From contig DIYD01000172.1 of the NCBI GenBank assembly GCA_002428905.1, forward strand, positions 25,503-33,469: a stretch of 7,967 nucleotides of DNA, in the 5' to 3' direction. How positions within the stretch are numbered: the stretch's first letter is position 1; the number at the start of each line of letters is the position of its first letter. Both the position numbers and the translations under genes were made by a program. This DNA comes from Bacteroidetes bacterium UBA6063 (GTDB taxonomy: Bacteria > Bacteroidota > Bacteroidia > NS11-12g > UBA9320). Below are positions 6,443-7,967 of this stretch, in pieces. The notes beneath the pieces were generated by a model. The model made no database searches, was not told where the DNA came from, and saw nothing but the letters and a program-made list of their open reading frames with translations.

Positions 6443-7627
6443 TTAATGAGTTAATTGTAAATTAAAATTCTCGAAATAATGGGCGAGCTCTGCACCTCCA
6501 GCCCCCATATTTCCGACACCTAAAATGGTAGAGCGAACGGCTGAAGCCTTCAACAGTTGTTTGAATTGTTCCGCGCTATCCGGTCTTCCTATTTTCAAAA
6601 TCTTATTCTTTGGCACCTGATTCTTGAGTGCCATGTCTTCTACCAAATCGGTGGACTCACCAATGAGGGCTACCCGGTCATAGTCCATTTTGGAGGCAAT
6701 CATCTCTACCAACTGACGGGCTCTATCCTGACGATCTTTTCGCGTATTGAGTAAAATCGTTCGTTGTTCATCGTTGGTAAGCGACCGGGTGATTGCCTTC
6801 CAAATCATGAGTGTGGATTCTGGGTCATTGGCAGCAAAACCGTTGTAAAAGCTGATTTCCTTCTTTTCTGCCCGAATAAGTGACTTCTTTAGTGCACCTT
6901 CATCTGGCATCGTCTTTTGCATTTCTGCAAGTGCATCCGCGCGATTTACCCCAAGAGACAAGCACACTTTGAGAGCCAATTCAATATTCGCCTTGTGCTC
7001 GATGTAACTGAATCCCTGTACTTCGTGATCGTTTATCGTATTGCCTAGAGCCTGAAAGACTTCGGTATTTTGCTGAGCGGCCACCTTCTTTACGAAGTCG
7101 ATACACCGGTCTTCGCTTGTAAAAAGTTTGGCCTTCCGAGGTACAGTACCGCAAAGCGCTACAGCAACGTCGTCTAACGTTGGCCCCATAACATCCAGAT
7201 GGTCCAGCCGAATATTTGTAAGGACACCATGGGTAGCCTTAACCATTTGTTGCTCGCAAATTCGTTGATACTGAGGCTTTAAGGCCATGCATTCAAGGAT
7301 CAACACATCTACATTTTGCCGGGCACTGAAATTTATTATGCTCAACTGTTCAAGGATGTTGGCTTTGGCCTTGCGGTGAATTGCCGTTTCCGTGCCGTCT
7401 GACATTATTAGTCGTGGGAAAGTACCTGTGACCTTCGTTACTGTTTTATACCCTCCAGCCCTCAATCCGGCACCAATTAATCTCGATACGCTGGATTTGC
7501 CCCGGGTACCATTGATGTGTATTCGGATAGGTATCGACCGTAACTTCTTTTGATGGGTTAGGTACTCCACAGATGCATAGAGCAGCATACACGCCAGGAT
7601 GAAAATGATAATTGTTAAACTCAACAT
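6443..7627 (-). CDS. pgsB: Poly-gamma-glutamate synthase PgsB/CapB (Mur-ligase-like amide ligase)
   Basis: This is the catalytic subunit that activates the gamma-carboxyl of glutamate with ATP and joins units by amide bonds at the inner membrane; it is related to the Mur and folylpolyglutamate ligases. From the ATG at 7627 it has 394 residues, against 393 in Bacillus PgsB. An N-terminal membrane helix (about 1-21) is followed by the ATP-binding P-loop NGTRGKSS (39-46), TKVTGT (64-69), LECMALKP (111-118, family ECMA motif), LDHLDVMGPT (141-150, Mur-ligase-like) and NGFAANDPEST (262-272). A longer reading frame opens at a TTG at 7663 and adds 12 polar residues before the helix. I prefer the ATG because it puts the membrane helix at the N-terminus as in Bacillus. 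First gene of the operon; pgsC follows after 9 bp. No key motif is missing, so the enzyme looks active. Confidence 0.93.
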   Translation of the reverse strand: MLSLTIIIFILACMLLYASVEYLTHQKKLRSIPIRIHINGTRGKSSVSRLIGAGLRAGGYKTVTKVTGTFPRLIMSDGTETAIHRKAKANILEQLSIINFSARQNVDVLILECMALKPQYQRICEQQMVKATHGVLTNIRLDHLDVMGPTLDDVAVALCGTVPRKAKLFTSEDRCIDFVKKVAAQQNTEVFQALGNTINDHEVQGFSYIEHKANIELALKVCLSLGVNRADALAEMQKTMPDEGALKKSLIRAEKKEISFYNGFAANDPESTLMIWKAITRSLTNDEQRTILLNTRKDRQDRARQLVEMIASKMDYDRVALIGESTDLVEDMALKNQVPKNKILKIGRPDSAEQFKQLLKASAVRSTILGVGNMGAGGAELAHYFENFNLQLTH

Positions 7628-7726
7628 AACTTTACTTTTTACTGTGCAATTTGCATTAGACAAAGCGCCATGTTATGCTCAGATCCCAGGCCTAATTTCG
7701 AAAGAAACTGACCATAACCGGGCTTT

Positions 7727-7756
7727 GTATTAGAAGTACAGCTATGCTGAACAAAA
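7727..7756 (-). promoter_or_regulatory. Weak promoter candidate upstream of the pgs operon
   Basis: The 162-bp non-coding stretch between the receptor stop and the pgsB ATG should hold the operon promoter. The best candidate I see, reading the minus strand, is TTTTGT (7756-7751), an 18-base spacer, and TAATAC (7732-7727), which would give a leader of about 90 bases. It does not contain the full Bacteroidota TAnnTTTG element, so the call is weak. No riboswitch-like or strong hairpin structure is visible in the rest of this gap. Confidence 0.2.
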
Positions 7757-7789
7757 CCCTACCTACCTTTCAATTTTTTTTGATCAGGT

Positions 7790-7967
7790 TTAGAAATTGA
7801 TCTCCAGGGTAAGGTTAGGTCGGGTGCCTAAGGTGGATACTGGAATTGCTTGAGGCCGTGCATTTGGGGCACTATCCAGTTGGGTAAAGTTGATCGTTCT
7901 TACATTCTGTCGATTGTAAACATTGAATACCGTAGCGCGAATAGCCCCATCCAGTTTGTTGATTTTT
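7790..7967 (-). CDS. Outer-membrane receptor, C-terminal fragment (probably TonB-dependent)
   Basis: The last 58 codons of a gene that begins beyond the right edge, ending in TAA at 7792-7790. The readable end includes AIRATVFNVYNRQNVRTINF, then a loop with PNARPQAIP, and finishes LGTRPNLTLEINF. An N-[VL]-[FY]-N-R-x-N segment followed by a last strand that ends in Phe is characteristic of the final strands of TonB-dependent receptor barrels in Bacteroidota, which import large nutrients such as iron complexes or glycans. The ligand cannot be told from this piece. It lies upstream of the pgs operon on the same strand with a gap of about 160 bp and no clear terminator between, so read-through is possible. 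Barrel identity is likely; TonB-dependence is inferred from the style of the C-terminus only. Confidence 0.65.
   Translation of the reverse strand, partial: KINKLDGAIRATVFNVYNRQNVRTINFTQLDSAPNARPQAIPVSTLGTRPNLTLEINF

Noticed and set aside
7639..7671. Ten-codon reading frame in the pgsB leader (MALCLMQIAQ), possible leader peptide
   Set aside because: It lacks attenuation-type codon runs and alternative hairpins, and a frame of this length is expected by chance.
7771..7802. GATCA...TGATC repeat beside an A/T run after the receptor gene, as a terminator
   Set aside because: The stem is 5 bp with an 11-base loop, and on the minus strand the run after it is of A, not T, so it does not fit an intrinsic terminator for that gene.

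Overview
The window comes from a Gram-negative bacterium of the phylum Bacteroidota, probably of the Cytophagales type. Three things point there: a large secreted protein ending in a type IX secretion (T9SS) type A sorting domain, the last strands of an outer-membrane barrel that looks like a TonB-dependent receptor, and signal peptides ending in the common Ala-Gln style. Every gene I can support is on the minus strand, so the reading order runs from high to low coordinates. There are no RNA genes, insertion sequences or CRISPR arrays.

Layout in transcription order: (1) 7967-7790, the C-terminus of an outer-membrane receptor; (2) about 160 bp of non-coding DNA; (3) a tight five-gene operon from 7627 to 3074, with gaps of only 3 to 11 bp, encoding PgsB/CapB (amide ligase), PgsC/CapC (membrane partner), a PgsW-type poly-gamma-glutamate system protein, a very basic exported protein with an internal duplication, and a DUF2490-like outer-membrane beta-barrel; (4) a 133-bp gap holding a perfect 12-bp inverted repeat; (5) an 883-residue protein of about eight fibronectin-III-like modules with a T9SS tail; (6) at the left edge, the N-terminus of an oxalate/formate-antiporter (OFA) family MFS transporter.

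The most interesting unit is the operon. PgsB, PgsC and PgsW are recognisable parts of a poly-gamma-glutamate (gamma-PGA) synthase. The two genes that follow encode a predicted periplasmic, strongly cationic protein and a predicted outer-membrane barrel. My inference is that this is a Gram-negative gamma-PGA system with its own route across the periplasm and outer membrane, and that no PgsA/CapA gene is present in the operon. The pgs assignments rest on family motifs. The export idea rests on gene order, predicted location and charge, and is a hypothesis.
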